Assembly (NCBI RefSeq): GCF_000938255.1 | Contig: NZ_JYMR01000005.1 | Span: 285,757 to 349,756, forward strand | Direction of reading: 5' to 3' | Length of the DNA stretch: 64,000 nt | From: Bradyrhizobium sp. LTSP849 | Lineage (GTDB): Bacteria > Pseudomonadota > Alphaproteobacteria > Rhizobiales > Xanthobacteraceae | Part shown: positions 17,047 to 26,562 of the stretch, piece after piece | Numbering within the stretch: the stretch's first letter is position 1 | Layout: every line of letters starts with the position of its first letter | Position numbers and translations under genes: made by a program | The notes under the pieces: model-generated | Seen by the model: the letters and a program-made list of their open reading frames with translations, nothing else | Told to the model about the DNA's origin: nothing | Databases searched by the model: none

Positions 17047-18636
17047 ATGCGCGCTGAAAGCAACGGAACGAGCCGGCATATCCTCTGCGTCTTCCCGCGT
17101 TACACCTCATCCTTTGGCACATTTGAATACTCTTATCCTCTGACAGACGGCGTCCGCGCCTTCATGCCGCCGCAGGGTCTCCTGCTGCTTGCGGCCTATC
17201 TGCCTGAGGAATGGCAGGTCAAGTTCGTCGACGAGAATCTCCGTCCCACGACAAAGGAAGAGTTCGAATGGGCTGAGGCCGTCTTCGTCAGCGGCATGCA
17301 CATCCAGCGCCAGCATATGAACGACATTTGCCGCCGCGCCCATGAACTCGATCTGCCGGTGGCGCTCGGCGGGCCCTCGGTCAGCGCGTGTCCCGATTAC
17401 TATCCGTCCTTCGACTATCTTCATGTCGGCGAGCTCGGCGACGCCACCAATGAACTGATCGAGATCCTGTCGCGCGACACCTCGCGCCCGGAACAGCAGG
17501 TGGTGCTGACCACCAAGGATCGCATTCCGATGACGGAGTTTCCGATCCCGGCCTATGAGCTTGCCGACGTGAAGAAATACTTCCTCGGCAGCATTCAGTA
17601 TTCCAGCGGCTGCCCCTATCAGTGCGAGTTCTGCGACATCCCCGGCCTCTATGGCCGCAACCCGCGTCTCAAGTCGCCGGAGCAGATCATCGCCGAGCTC
17701 GATCGCCTGCGCGAATGCGGCATGACCGACACGGTCTATTTCGTCGACGACAATTTCATCGGCAACCGCAAGGCGGCGCTGGACCTGTTGCCGCATCTGA
17801 TCGAATGGCAAAAGAAGACCGGCTACGTCGTGCGGCTCGCCTGTGAGGCGACGCTCAACATCGCCAAGCGGCCCGAGATCCTCGAGAAGATGCGCGAGGC
17901 CTTTTTCATCACCATCTTCTGCGGCATCGAGACGCCGGACCCCGACGCGCTGAAGGCGATGCACAAGGACCACAACATGATGGTCCCGATCCTGGAGGGC
18001 GTGCGCACCATCAACTCCTACGGCATGGAAGTGGTGTCCGGCATCATCATGGGGCTCGACACCGACAAGGCGAATACCGCGGAGGCGCTGCTCGCATTCG
18101 TCGACGAATCCCAGATTCCGCTGCTGACCATCAATCTGCTTCAGGCGCTGCCGAAGACCCCGCTATGGGATCGACTGGAGCGCGAAGGGCGTCTGATTCA
18201 AGATGACGAAGGTCGCGATTCCAACGTCAATTTCCTGCTGCCTTATGACGACGTCGTCGCGTCCTGGAAGCACGCCATGAGCGTCGCGTACGAGCCAGAG
18301 AAGGTCTACGCTCGCTTCCAGTATCAATGCGACAACGTTTATCCCCATCGCCTCAAGATGCCGGTGCCGGACGAGATGAAGACCTGGCCCAATATCCGGC
18401 GCGGCCTGATCATGATGCGCAACATCTTCTGGAAGGTCGGGGTGCTCGGCGATTACAGGCGCGTGTTCTGGAAGTTCGCACTTGGAAGGATCAAGCGCGG
18501 CGACATCGAAGGGCTGATCGGCTGTACCATGATCGCGCACCACCTGATCAAGTTTTCGCAAGCGGCTACGACGGGCAAACAGAACGCCTCGAATTATTCG
18601 ATCCGGCTGCGCGAGGCTGCCGTTCCGGCCGAATGA
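17047..18636 (+). CDS. hpnP: Hopanoid C-2 methylase, B12-binding radical SAM enzyme HpnP
   Basis: This 529-residue protein has an N-terminal cobalamin-binding domain (about residues 10 to 150) and a radical SAM domain. Cluster cysteines C189, C193 and C196 lie in [19 protein letters not shown]. The order and the [18 protein letters not shown] signature fit HpnP, which uses SAM and methylcobalamin to methylate C-2 of hopanoids. The ATG at 17047 follows GGGGAAAG; an in-frame GTG at 16993 would begin inside the promoter. It sits between eutB (181 bp away) and eutC, overlapping eutC by 4 bp. A related B12 radical SAM enzyme is HpnJ of Burkholderia, but the gene set here lacks hpnI and hpnK. Confidence 0.93.
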   Translation: MRAESNGTSRHILCVFPRYTSSFGTFEYSYPLTDGVRAFMPPQGLLLLAAYLPEEWQVKFVDENLRPTTKEEFEWAEAVFVSGMHIQRQHMNDICRRAHELDLPVALGGPSVSACPDYYPSFDYLHVGELGDATNELIEILSRDTSRPEQQVVLTTKDRIPMTEFPIPAYELADVKKYFLGSIQYSSGCPYQCEFCDIPGLYGRNPRLKSPEQIIAELDRLRECGMTDTVYFVDDNFIGNRKAALDLLPHLIEWQKKTGYVVRLACEATLNIAKRPEILEKMREAFFITIFCGIETPDPDALKAMHKDHNMMVPILEGVRTINSYGMEVVSGIIMGLDTDKANTAEALLAFVDESQIPLLTINLLQALPKTPLWDRLEREGRLIQDDEGRDSNVNFLLPYDDVVASWKHAMSVAYEPEKVYARFQYQCDNVYPHRLKMPVPDEMKTWPNIRRGLIMMRNIFWKVGVLGDYRRVFWKFALGRIKRGDIEGLIGCTMIAHHLIKFSQAATTGKQNASNYSIRLREAAVPAE

Positions 18637-19415
18637 CCGACAAGACCGTCCCGCGCCGCCCGACCCTCGATCTGCGGTCGTTCACGCCTGCGCGCGTCGC
18701 GCTCGGGCGCAGCGGTGCGAGTCTCCCGACAAAACCGCTGCTCGATTTCACGCTGGACCACGCCCGCGCCCGCGATGCCGTGCATGCCGCCTTCGATGCG
18801 CCGCTTCTGGTTGCCGGGATCAGTGCGCTTGGCCTCGTCGTTTCCGAGGTGAGGAGCCGGGCGGCGGATCGCAGGGATTATCTGCGACGGCCGGATTTGG
18901 GGCGGCAGCTCGATGCCGGATCCGCCGAGGCCCTGGCGCGAGGCGCCACAAAACCGTGCCAGCTCGCGATCGTCATCGGCGACGGATTGTCGGCGGCGGC
19001 GGTCCATGTCCACGCGGTCGCGCTGGTAAAGAGCCTGTTGCCTCTGCTCGCGGCGGACAATGGTGTCGCGATCGGCCATGTCGTCGTCGCCTCAGGCGCG
19101 CGCGTCGCGCTCGGCGACGAGATCGGCGCCATTCTCGGCGCGCGCATGGTGGTGATGCTGATCGGCGAGCGGCCAGGCCTGTCCGCGCCCGACAGCCTCG
19201 GTGCCTACCTGACCTTCGCCCCGAAGCCGGGCCTGACCGATGCCGAGCGCAACTGCGTCTCGAACATCCATCACGCAGGGTTGAGCTATGACGAGGCGGC
19301 CTTCAAGATCGCCTGGCTCGTCCGCGAGGGACTGGCGCGAGAAGTCACCGGCGTGGCGCTCAAGGACGAGAGCGGCGATCCCCCGGCTCGAATCGGGACG
19401 ATCCGGCCGGAATGA
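18633..19415 (+). CDS. eutC: Ethanolamine ammonia-lyase small subunit
   Basis: This 260-residue protein matches EutC: the N-terminal [17 protein letters not shown], the [19 protein letters not shown] segment, and the Rossmann-like part with [17 protein letters not shown] and [20 protein letters not shown] that contacts adenosylcobalamin. It pairs with EutB to form the active lyase. The start ATG overlaps the hpnP stop by 4 bp (ATGA), so eutC is translationally coupled to hpnP rather than to its own partner subunit. Its expression should therefore follow the hpnP promoter as well as any read-through from eutB. Confidence 0.95.
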   Translation: MTDKTVPRRPTLDLRSFTPARVALGRSGASLPTKPLLDFTLDHARARDAVHAAFDAPLLVAGISALGLVVSEVRSRAADRRDYLRRPDLGRQLDAGSAEALARGATKPCQLAIVIGDGLSAAAVHVHAVALVKSLLPLLAADNGVAIGHVVVASGARVALGDEIGAILGARMVVMLIGERPGLSAPDSLGAYLTFAPKPGLTDAERNCVSNIHHAGLSYDEAAFKIAWLVREGLAREVTGVALKDESGDPPARIGTIRPE

Positions 19416-19622
19416 CCGATATCAAGGGCCGAAATCGCCGCATGTTGATCCAATTTGTGCGCTTGCACGCGCTTGCGAGATGGCGTTTGGACCTGCTAAA
19501 CCCGTCGCGGCGATTTCCCGCGCTTTTTCAAAGGGCAAGCCTCCCATCTGTATGGCGTTTTCAAGCCGATATGCGGGGCGCATAAGCTCACTGACCGAAC
19601 CGATTTAGGAACTGGACAAGGC

Positions 19623-21989
19623 ATGCTCGAAAAGCACAGCGAGAGTGAGGTTCATGTCGACAAGGTCGAGCAGGGGCCTACGTCCTCCATCGCCTTCGGG
19701 CTTGAGCGCATCGGGCTGATCGCCGTCCGGGCGCCGATCGTTTCCTGCATCGTCCTGCTCGTGCTGATCGTCGGCGCCGTGTTCGGCATCCATCGGATCA
19801 AGATCGACGATTCACTGTCGCAGCTGTTCCGCTCCAATTCCCGTGAATTCCACCAGTACGAAGAGGTGACGAAGAAGTTCCCGGCGGAGGAATTCGACGT
19901 TCTCGTCGTGGTCGAGGGCAAGACCCTGCTGGCGCGGAATAACCTCGAGAAGCTGCGCGACTTCGTCACCGATTTGCAACTGGTCGAGGGCACGCGCGGG
20001 CTGGTGTCGCTGTTCTCCGCCCGCCAGGCGCCGGCGCCGGGCAAGCTGCCGGCGGCGCTATTCCCGGGCGAGCTGCCTGAGGGCGCGGCCTATGACAAGT
20101 TCATCGAGACCGTCAAAGCCAACGAGATCATCCGCGGCAAGCTGTTGTCGGAGGACGGCACGCTCGCGCTGATCGTGCTCTCGCTCGATCCGGAGGTGGT
20201 TGCCTCCAGCAAGCTCACCAAGACCGTCGGCGACATCCGCGCGCTGATGAAGGAGGATCTCGGCCAGACTGGCCTCAGCGTGGAGCTCTCCGGCGTGCCG
20301 GTGATGCAGCTCGAGATCCGCAACGCGGTCGAGCGCGACGGCCTCACCTACAACATCCTCGGCATCCTCGCCGGCTGTGTCATCGCCATCATCTTCTTCC
20401 GAAAAATTTCCTTCATGATCGTGGCGGCGTTCCCGCCGATGATCGCGATCCTGCTGGCGCTCGGTGCGCTCGGCTGGGCCAATTTCAATCTCAACATGTT
20501 CCTGAACGTGATGACTCCGCTCATCATGGTCATCAGTTTCTCGGACTCGATGCAGCTTACCTTCGCCGCACGTGACCGGCTGATCGCAGGGCAGGACAAG
20601 TTCACCGCGTTCAAGAACGCGGTGCTGGTGGTGGGACCGGCCTGCGTGCTGACGCACGGCACTGCCGGCATTTCCTTCATCGCGCTTCAGTTCTCCGACT
20701 CAGACTTGATCCGCAAGTTCGGCGAGGCGGGTCTGGCCGCCACCATCATCGCGCTGGTCGCGGTGCTGTCGCTGGTGCCGGTGTTCGGTGTGCTGTTGGT
20801 GCGCAACGAGAAAGTCTTTGCGAGCAAGTTCCAGAGCGCGGATGCCGGCGTGCAGGCGCTGCGCAATTTTTGCTACTGGATCGCGGTGCGCATGGTGGGT
20901 CGCCCCGGCCTGTTCAGCCTGATCGCGGTCGTGTTCGTCGCCAGCCTCGGCGTCGTCTATGCCAATCTTCAGCCGCGCTACCGGCTTGCGGACCAGGTGC
21001 CGGACAAGCGTCAGGCCGTGGCCGCGAGCAACCGGCTCGACGCCAAATTGACCGGCGCCAATCCGGTCAACGTCCTGATCCAGTTCCCCAAGGGTGAATC
21101 GCTCTACTCGCCGGAGACCCTGCAAACCATCGCGGACGTTCACGCGATCGTAGAGAAGGCGGCCGGCGTTGGTAACGTCTGGTCTGTCGAAACCCTGCGC
21201 CGGTGGCTTGCGGAAAAGGCCGGCAGCGGCGACGTCGCGACGCTCAAGGAATATGTCAGCCTGATCCCTGAGCATCTCGTGCGGCGCTTCATCGATGCCG
21301 ACCAGGATGCCGTCCTGGTCGCAGGCCGCGTACCGGATATCGATTCCAGCCAGCTTCTGCCCGTCGTGGACAAGCTCGATGCCGAGCTCGACGTCGTCCG
21401 CAAGAAGCATCCCGGTTACGAGGTGGCGGTCACCGGTCTCGCCGCGATTGCCGCACGCAACTCGGCCGGCATGATCGAGAAGCTCAACCGCGGGCTCACC
21501 GTCGAATTCGCGCTGGTCGCGATCTTCATCGGGCTCGCCTTCCGCTCCTGGGTTGTGATGTTCGCCTGCATCCTGCCGGGCATCTTCCCGGTGGTGATGT
21601 CGGGAACGGTGCTGTGGGCGATGGGTGAGGGGCTGCAATTCGCCAGTGTCGTGGCGCTGACCGTTTCGTTCGGCCTCGGCTTAAGCGCCACCATCCACTT
21701 CCTCAACCGCCTCAGGCTGGAGAGCAAGCCGGGCGTGGGTTCAGCGCTCGCGGTGGAGCGCGCGACCGTGCTGGTCGGCCCGGCACTGATCCTGACCACG
21801 TTGGTGCTGGCCTGCGGCCTCGTCGTCACCGTGTTCTCCGATCTGCCGTCGCTCCGGCTGTTCGGTTGGCTCAGTGCCTTCTCGATGGTGGCGGCGCTGG
21901 TCGCCGACCTCTTCATCCTGCGGCCGACGGCGATGTGGCTGATCAATCTGCACGCCAGGCTTCAGGGGCCGGACAAGCCCGCGATCTGA
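19623..21989 (+). CDS. MMPL/RND-family transporter, HpnN-like
   Basis: This 788-residue membrane protein has the RND/MMPL fold: one transmembrane segment at about 35 to 58, a large periplasmic loop, five or six segments at about 255 to 400, and a second repeat with its loop at about 455 to 640 and further segments to about 775. It resembles the hopanoid transporter HpnN encoded at 41164 in length, topology and loop style (IDDSLSQLFRSNSREFHQYE near residue 64). It has its own 207-bp upstream gap after eutC. Linkage to hpnP makes a role in moving hopanoids or other lipids attractive, but no substrate evidence is visible. A signal for glycolipid or sterol transport was not found. Confidence 0.85.
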   Translation: MLEKHSESEVHVDKVEQGPTSSIAFGLERIGLIAVRAPIVSCIVLLVLIVGAVFGIHRIKIDDSLSQLFRSNSREFHQYEEVTKKFPAEEFDVLVVVEGKTLLARNNLEKLRDFVTDLQLVEGTRGLVSLFSARQAPAPGKLPAALFPGELPEGAAYDKFIETVKANEIIRGKLLSEDGTLALIVLSLDPEVVASSKLTKTVGDIRALMKEDLGQTGLSVELSGVPVMQLEIRNAVERDGLTYNILGILAGCVIAIIFFRKISFMIVAAFPPMIAILLALGALGWANFNLNMFLNVMTPLIMVISFSDSMQLTFAARDRLIAGQDKFTAFKNAVLVVGPACVLTHGTAGISFIALQFSDSDLIRKFGEAGLAATIIALVAVLSLVPVFGVLLVRNEKVFASKFQSADAGVQALRNFCYWIAVRMVGRPGLFSLIAVVFVASLGVVYANLQPRYRLADQVPDKRQAVAASNRLDAKLTGANPVNVLIQFPKGESLYSPETLQTIADVHAIVEKAAGVGNVWSVETLRRWLAEKAGSGDVATLKEYVSLIPEHLVRRFIDADQDAVLVAGRVPDIDSSQLLPVVDKLDAELDVVRKKHPGYEVAVTGLAAIAARNSAGMIEKLNRGLTVEFALVAIFIGLAFRSWVVMFACILPGIFPVVMSGTVLWAMGEGLQFASVVALTVSFGLGLSATIHFLNRLRLESKPGVGSALAVERATVLVGPALILTTLVLACGLVVTVFSDLPSLRLFGWLSAFSMVAALVADLFILRPTAMWLINLHARLQGPDKPAI

Positions 21990-22089
21990 GCGGGGCGGCA
22001 GACGCTGCTTCTCTCAGGCTCACAGCACGGTGAGTTGCGAACGGCCCGATGCCCCACAGCACGATTCTGCGAATGTGGTCCATGTCAGC

Positions 22090-22120
22090 AAAAAGCCCCC
22101 GGCTCGCGAAAACCGGGGGC
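22090..22120 (-). terminator. Rho-independent terminator of the minus-strand secreted protein gene
   Basis: GCCCCCGG at 22095-22102 pairs with CCGGGGGC at 22113-22120 around a 10-base loop. On the minus strand the stem is followed by TTTTT (22094-22090), 28 bp after the stop at 22148. The plus-strand side lacks a T-run. Confidence 0.85.
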
Positions 22121-22147
22121 GTGTTCCTTATCTAGCGGGAAGGGCGA

Positions 22148-22648
22148 TCAGCCCTTCGTCATCGTGATGTTGACGCCGCGGATCTCGCCCTTGGAGGAGA
22201 TCTGCACCGTCTGCTTGGTGCCGTTGGTGCGCAGCGTCAGGTTGGCGGCAAAACCGTTGGCCTCGACGAACACGTCGATCTGGCCACCGCCGGCGGTGCC
22301 CTGGAGATTGCCGAAGATGTTGCGGCTGGCCTCGCTCCAATTGCCGGAGATGCGGTCGCCTTGGCTCGTCACGTCGCTGGTGAGGTCGAACTTGTAGCTG
22401 TCGGACGCGCAGTGCAGGGCCTGCTTCAGGTTGAGGCCGGTGCCGCCCACCTTGTAGTCCGCCTTGCAGCGGATGTGCTCGGTGGAGCCGTCGGACAGCG
22501 ACACCGTGCCGGTGCCGCTCCACGCGCCGTCGAAGCCGGCAAACGGTCCGGACGACTGAGCGTGGCTCGCCGAAACCGAGAAGAGCAGCGCAGCCCCAAT
22601 GCCGGCCGCCTTGATCGCTTGTCCAGATCGCCCAAAGAATTTCATCAT
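22148..22648 (-). CDS. Small secreted protein of unknown function
   Basis: This 166-residue protein has a clear signal peptide (residues about 12 to 31: AIKAAGIGAALLFSVSASHAQ). The mature region looks like a beta-rich lipocalin-style fold: GPFAGFDGAWSGTGTVSLSDG, then two cysteines (in HIRCKADY and LHCASDSY) and NIFGNLQGTAGGGQIDVFVEANG. It resembles hypothetical exported proteins of rhizobia, and I do not recognise a named family. Two adjacent ATGs (MMKFF) start it. It converges with the MMPL transporter and has a dedicated terminator. Confidence 0.75.
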   Translation of the reverse strand: MMKFFGRSGQAIKAAGIGAALLFSVSASHAQSSGPFAGFDGAWSGTGTVSLSDGSTEHIRCKADYKVGGTGLNLKQALHCASDSYKFDLTSDVTSQGDRISGNWSEASRNIFGNLQGTAGGGQIDVFVEANGFAANLTLRTNGTKQTVQISSKGEIRGVNITMTKG

Positions 22649-23103
22649 AAATATCCCGTTTTGGAACGACGCCCGCTCATGACAGAACGTCTCGCCACAT
22701 CGAAAGTTTAGTGTTCCGAGCCTGTGTCAGGTTCAAAGCCCAACCGTCCACGATGTCAGGCTCGCAAAGCGCTCTCGCCATGTTCCGCCCCTGGATTCGC
22801 TCTGTTTCTGCATATTTCTCGCGGAAAAGGCGGATCGACAGATGCAGCTCTGCAACAGGTGTCCAGCAAAACGCGGCCTGCCCGAATTATGACGTCGTAT
22901 CAATCCCTTACATCTGGCAATGAAGACCTAGGGAAGACCTGATCTGGTCGGCGTGGCACCAATTTGGCCGCATTTACCAGTGCTTGTGCCTTCTCCGGTG
23001 CCGCTGTTTTCGCGGCAACTTGCCATCAGAACAATCCGTTCCCGTCGTCCGCCCTGTGCTGTCCGGGATCGGTGCGATTCTGCCGTCAGAATGAAGGAAT
23101 ACA
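22649..23103. other. 455-bp region between divergent secreted-protein genes
   Basis: This region separates the minus-strand gene ending at 22648 from the plus-strand small cysteine protein at 23104. Short open frames here (for example 22711-22923) lack ribosome sites and coding-like composition. GGAAC (minus, 22717-22713) and CGTT (minus, 22689-22686) are 23 bp apart, too far for an EcfG promoter. No other structure was seen. Confidence 0.5.
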
Positions 23104-23337
23104 ATGCGTAAGCTTCTCGTCGCTCTCACCCTGCTGTCGGCCACCCTTTCTACGGCTGCGTTTGCCCAGCAAGGGCGTGGCACGGACGCCGAACAGAAGG
23201 CCTGCACACGCGATGTGCAGAAGTTCTGCCGTCCGGTGATCGATCAGGGCGATTTCGCGATCCTGGCCTGCCTGAAGGAAAATCGGCCGAAGATCTCGCA
23301 GCCCTGCGACCAGGTCCTGAAGAACCACAACCAGTAA
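23104..23337 (+). CDS. Small secreted cysteine-rich protein
   Basis: This 77-residue protein has a signal peptide (MRKLLVALTLLSATLSTAAFAQ) and a mature domain of about 55 residues with four cysteines: ACTRDVQKFCRP, then ILACLKENRPKISQPCDQVL. The C-x7-C spacing followed by LACLKEN resembles the cysteine-rich GLG1-type repeat seen in exported proteins of rhizobia. It has a good ribosome site (GAAGGA, 5 bp before the ATG). A homologue is encoded at 34394-34693 on the other strand. The function is unknown; disulfide formation in the periplasm is likely. Confidence 0.82.
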   Translation: MRKLLVALTLLSATLSTAAFAQQGRGTDAEQKACTRDVQKFCRPVIDQGDFAILACLKENRPKISQPCDQVLKNHNQ

Positions 23338-23358
23338 GCTCGGCCGCTGGCCTACAAT

Positions 23359-23380
23359 GGCGGATACCGGGCCGCCTTTT
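23359..23380 (+). terminator. Short terminator after the cysteine-rich protein gene
   Basis: GGCGG at 23359-23363 and CCGCC at 23372-23376 form a stem followed directly by TTTT (23377-23380), 22 bp after the stop codon. The stem is short, so strength is uncertain. Confidence 0.55.
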
Positions 23381-23419
23381 CGGGTCCGGATCCGGTAGGG
23401 CAGCCATCGAGAGACAGGA

Positions 23420-23448
23420 TTGGTTTTGAGGCCGTATTCCCCTATATG
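23420..23448 (+). promoter_or_regulatory. Possible sigma-70 promoter of the hpnCDE-shc-hpnG operon
   Basis: TTGGTT at 23420 and TATATG at 23443 have a 17-bp spacer and lie about 80 bp before the hpnC ATG. No EcfG-type motif was seen here, so the core squalene-hopene operon may be constitutively expressed. Confidence 0.4.
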
Positions 23449-23528
23449 GGGGCCGCGGCGGCCCCGCCGGCGTGAGCCCGTGCGGGCGAAAAAGCCTTCC
23501 TGTCCAAGCGATTGTTGACCAGCCCTCG

Positions 23529-24413
23529 ATGACCTCTGCGAGCGAATTACGATCCGGCAAGGGTGACCGCGACGAGAATTTTCCCGTCGCGTCCTGGATC
23601 ATTCATCCGCGTCATCGCGCGCTGATTCTGGCGTATTACAACTTCGTCCGCACGGCCGACGATATCGCCGACCACGCGACGCTGCCGCCCCATCAGAAGC
23701 TCGCTTATCTCGATTTGTTCGAGGCGGAACTGCTTGGCAAGGGCGACACCCAGGCCGAAGCCGTCGCCTTGCGGCGCGCGCTCGCCGAACGCGGCATGGC
23801 GCCGCGTCATGCGCTCGACGTGCTCGTCGCGTTCCGCATGGACGTGACCAAGCTGCGTTACGAGACCTGGGACGAGGTGATCCACTACTGCCGTTATTCG
23901 GCGATGCCGGTCGGCCGTTTCATGCTCGACGTCCATGGCGAGGATACCTCGACCTGGGCCGCATCGGACGCGCTCTGCGCGGGACTCCAGATCAACAACC
24001 ACCTCCAGGATTGCGGCAAGGATTTTCGCGAGCTCAATCGCGTCTATCTGCCGCGTGATGCGCTGGCCGCGAGCGGCGCCTCCGTCGAGCAGCTCGGGCT
24101 CGCCGCCTCGCCGCCGGCGATGCTGGCCTGCCTTCAGGCGCTCGCCGTACGCAACGAAGCGCTCCTCGACGAGGGCAAGTCGCTGAGCGCGGAGATCAGG
24201 GATGTCCGTCTAGGCGTCGATGTCGCGGTGATCCAGGCCTATGCCGACCGCATCGTGCGCCTCCTGAAGGTGCGCGATCCCTTGCGCGAGCGGGTGCATC
24301 TGAACAAGTTTGAGCTTCTCATCTTCAGCCTCGCCGGCATGATCGGCGAAGTCGGCCGCCGTGCGATCGGGCGCAAGGCCATCTCCAGACCAGGGACTGC
24401 CCATGACGCTTGA
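23529..24413 (+). CDS. hpnC: Squalene biosynthesis protein HpnC (hydroxysqualene synthase)
   Basis: This 294-residue protein belongs to the squalene/phytoene synthase family. The two metal-binding regions are visible: DDIAD at residues 44 to 48 and LQDCGKDF at about 160 to 165. HpnC converts presqualene diphosphate to hydroxysqualene in the HpnCDE route to squalene. The ATG at 23529 gives the expected length; an upstream frame to 23472 lacks family similarity. Its end overlaps hpnD by 11 bp, the first of several overlaps in the operon. Confidence 0.94.
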   Translation: MTSASELRSGKGDRDENFPVASWIIHPRHRALILAYYNFVRTADDIADHATLPPHQKLAYLDLFEAELLGKGDTQAEAVALRRALAERGMAPRHALDVLVAFRMDVTKLRYETWDEVIHYCRYSAMPVGRFMLDVHGEDTSTWAASDALCAGLQINNHLQDCGKDFRELNRVYLPRDALAASGASVEQLGLAASPPAMLACLQALAVRNEALLDEGKSLSAEIRDVRLGVDVAVIQAYADRIVRLLKVRDPLRERVHLNKFELLIFSLAGMIGEVGRRAIGRKAISRPGTAHDA

Positions 24414-25242
24414 GGCGACCACGCCCGGCGCCAATTATGGCTCGACCGCATCCGGCAGCTCCTTCTATGCCGCGATGCGCATCCTGCCGCGCGACCAGCG
24501 CGAGGCGATGTTCCAGATCTACAGCTTCTGCCGCCAGGTCGACGACATCGCGGATTCCGACGGCCCGCGCGACGAACGGCTCGCCGCGCTCCAGGTCTGG
24601 CGCAACGACATCGACGCGCTCTATCAGGGCTATCCGCCCGAGCGGCTGAAGGACTACGTCGCCTCCGTGAAGACGTTCGGACTGAAGCGCGAGGATTTCC
24701 TTGCCATCGTCGACGGCATGGAGATGGACGTGCCGCAGGACATCCGCGCGCCCGACATGGCGACGCTCGATCTCTATTGCGATCGGGTGGCGAGCGCCGT
24801 CGGGCGGCTGTCGGTGCGGGTGTTCGGCCTGCCGGAAGAGGACGGCATCTTGCTCGCCCATCATCTCGGCCGCGCGCTCCAGCTCACCAATATTTTGCGC
24901 GACATCGACGAGGACGCCGGTCTCGGCCGGCTCTATCTGCCGCGCGAAGCGCTGCTGCATGCCGGCATCACCTCCAACGATCCGAACCGCGTGATTGTCG
25001 AGCGGGCGCTGCCAAAGGTCTGTTTGCCGCTGGCGCAGCGCGCGAAGGTGTATTTCGAGCAATCGGACGAGATCATGAACCGCAACAGGCGCCGCGCGGT
25101 GCGCGCGCCGCGGATCATGTCGAAATACTATCACGCCATTCTTGACCTCCTGATCGCGCGCGGCTTCAACGCGCCGCGCGAACCGGTGCGTGTGTCGAAG
25201 GTCACACGCTTCGCGATCCTGTTCCGCTACGCTCTCATCTGA
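24403..25242 (+). CDS. hpnD: Presqualene diphosphate synthase HpnD
   Basis: This 279-residue protein is a second squalene/phytoene synthase family member, with QVDDIADSDGPRDER near residues 46 to 60 and ILRDIDEDAGLGRLYLP near residue 165 as its two aspartate-rich motifs. HpnD condenses two farnesyl diphosphates to presqualene diphosphate, the first committed step. The ATG at 24403 lies inside the end of hpnC, and its stop shares one base with the hpnE start, so translation is coupled along hpnC-D-E. Confidence 0.94.
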   Translation: MTLEATTPGANYGSTASGSSFYAAMRILPRDQREAMFQIYSFCRQVDDIADSDGPRDERLAALQVWRNDIDALYQGYPPERLKDYVASVKTFGLKREDFLAIVDGMEMDVPQDIRAPDMATLDLYCDRVASAVGRLSVRVFGLPEEDGILLAHHLGRALQLTNILRDIDEDAGLGRLYLPREALLHAGITSNDPNRVIVERALPKVCLPLAQRAKVYFEQSDEIMNRNRRRAVRAPRIMSKYYHAILDLLIARGFNAPREPVRVSKVTRFAILFRYALI

Positions 25243-26498
25243 TGCAAAACACAGCTCACATCATCGGCGCTGGAATTTCCGGCCTCTCCGCCGCTGTGCG
25301 GCTCGCCAATGCCGGCTACAAGGTCGCCGTGCACGAGGCGACGCATCAGGCCGGCGGCCGCTGCCGTTCCTATTTCGACGGCGCCACCAATCTCACCATC
25401 GACAACGGCAATCATCTGCTGCTGTCCGGCAACAGCCATGCGCGGGCCTATGCGCGCTCGATCGGTACCGAGGCGGGCCTGGTCGGGCCGGAGCGCGCGC
25501 AGTTTCCGTTCGTCGATATCAAGACCGGACAGCGCTGGCAGATCGATCTCGGCGATGGCCGACTGCCGACCTGGGTGCTCGACGAGAGCCGCCGCGTGCC
25601 CGACACCGGGCTCACCGACTATCTGAAGCTGGCGCCGCTGATCTGGGCGTCGGAGCAGACGCTGGTCGGCAAATCCATTCCTTGCGAGGGCACGCTCTAT
25701 CAGCGCCTGGTGCAGCCGCTGCTGCTTGCAGCGCTCAACGTCGATCCACCCGAGGGCTCGGCCGGGCTTGCCGGCGCGATCGTGCGCGAGACGCTGCTTG
25801 CGGGCGGACAGGCCTGTCGCCCGTTGATCGCGCGCGACGGCCTCAGTGCCGTGCTGATCGAACCCGCCGTGAAGTTCCTGGCAGAGCGCGGTCATTCCGT
25901 TCAGCTCGGCCATGAGCTGCGTTCCTTCGTCAGCAATGACGGCAAGGTCGGCGCGCTGAATTTCGGCGGCGAGGATGTGATCCAGCTCGGTGCCGGCGAT
26001 GTCATCGTGATGGCGGTACCGCCGCGCTCGGCCGCGAGCCTGCTGCCGGGCCTGAAGACGCCGACCGAATTCCGCGCCATCGTCAACGCGCATTTCCGCA
26101 TTGAGCCGCCGCCGGGTTCGGCTGCGATCCTCGGCGTGATCGGCGGGACCGTCGAATGGCTGTTCGCGTTCCCGAACCGGCTTTCCGTCACCATCAGCAA
26201 TGGCGATCGCCTCGTCGACATGCCGCGCGAGGAACTCGCGCAGGCGATCTGGAACGACGTCTGCAAGGCGGGCGGTGTGTCCGGCGAGCTGCCGCCGTGG
26301 CAGATCGTGCGCGAGCGCCGCGCCACTTTTGCCGCGACGCCGGCGCAGAATGCCCTGCGCCCGGGGCCGGTCACCGCGCTGAAAAACCTGTTCCTTGCCG
26401 GCGATTGGACTGCTACGGGATTGCCTGCAACCATCGAGGGATCGGTCCGGTCCGGTGATCGCGCCGCCGATCTGGTCCTGGCCGCCAAGGGATACTGA
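25242..26498 (+). CDS. hpnE: Hydroxysqualene dehydroxylase HpnE (FAD-dependent)
   Basis: This 418-residue flavoprotein begins with a dinucleotide-binding fold, IIGAGISGLSAAVRLANAGY, and ends with the amine-oxidase style FAD motif NLFLAGDWTATGLPATIEGSV. HpnE reduces hydroxysqualene to squalene in the HpnCDE pathway. The ATG shares its A with the hpnD stop (TGATG). The length and both FAD motifs are complete. A 64-bp gap follows before shc, containing its ribosome site (CGGAG near 26537 and GAGCCAG). Confidence 0.93.
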   Translation: MQNTAHIIGAGISGLSAAVRLANAGYKVAVHEATHQAGGRCRSYFDGATNLTIDNGNHLLLSGNSHARAYARSIGTEAGLVGPERAQFPFVDIKTGQRWQIDLGDGRLPTWVLDESRRVPDTGLTDYLKLAPLIWASEQTLVGKSIPCEGTLYQRLVQPLLLAALNVDPPEGSAGLAGAIVRETLLAGGQACRPLIARDGLSAVLIEPAVKFLAERGHSVQLGHELRSFVSNDGKVGALNFGGEDVIQLGAGDVIVMAVPPRSAASLLPGLKTPTEFRAIVNAHFRIEPPPGSAAILGVIGGTVEWLFAFPNRLSVTISNGDRLVDMPREELAQAIWNDVCKAGGVSGELPPWQIVRERRATFAATPAQNALRPGPVTALKNLFLAGDWTATGLPATIEGSVRSGDRAADLVLAAKGY

Positions 26499-26562
26499 CG
26501 AGCGGCCCTGACGGGCATTTGTCCCGGTCAATTGCAATCAACTATCGGAGTAATCGAGCCAG

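Noticed and set aside
17047..18636. HpnJ (Burkholderia-type ring-contracting radical SAM enzyme) instead of HpnP
   Set aside because: No hpnI or hpnK accompanies it, and the CDIPGLYGR radical SAM region and eut linkage fit HpnP better.
22686..22717. EcfG promoter for the minus-strand secreted protein at 22148
   Set aside because: GGAAC and CGTT are 23 bp apart, outside the allowed spacing of about 16 to 17.
22711..22923. Short plus-strand open frames in the gap before the cysteine-rich protein
   Set aside because: There is no ribosome site and no coding-type third-position bias.
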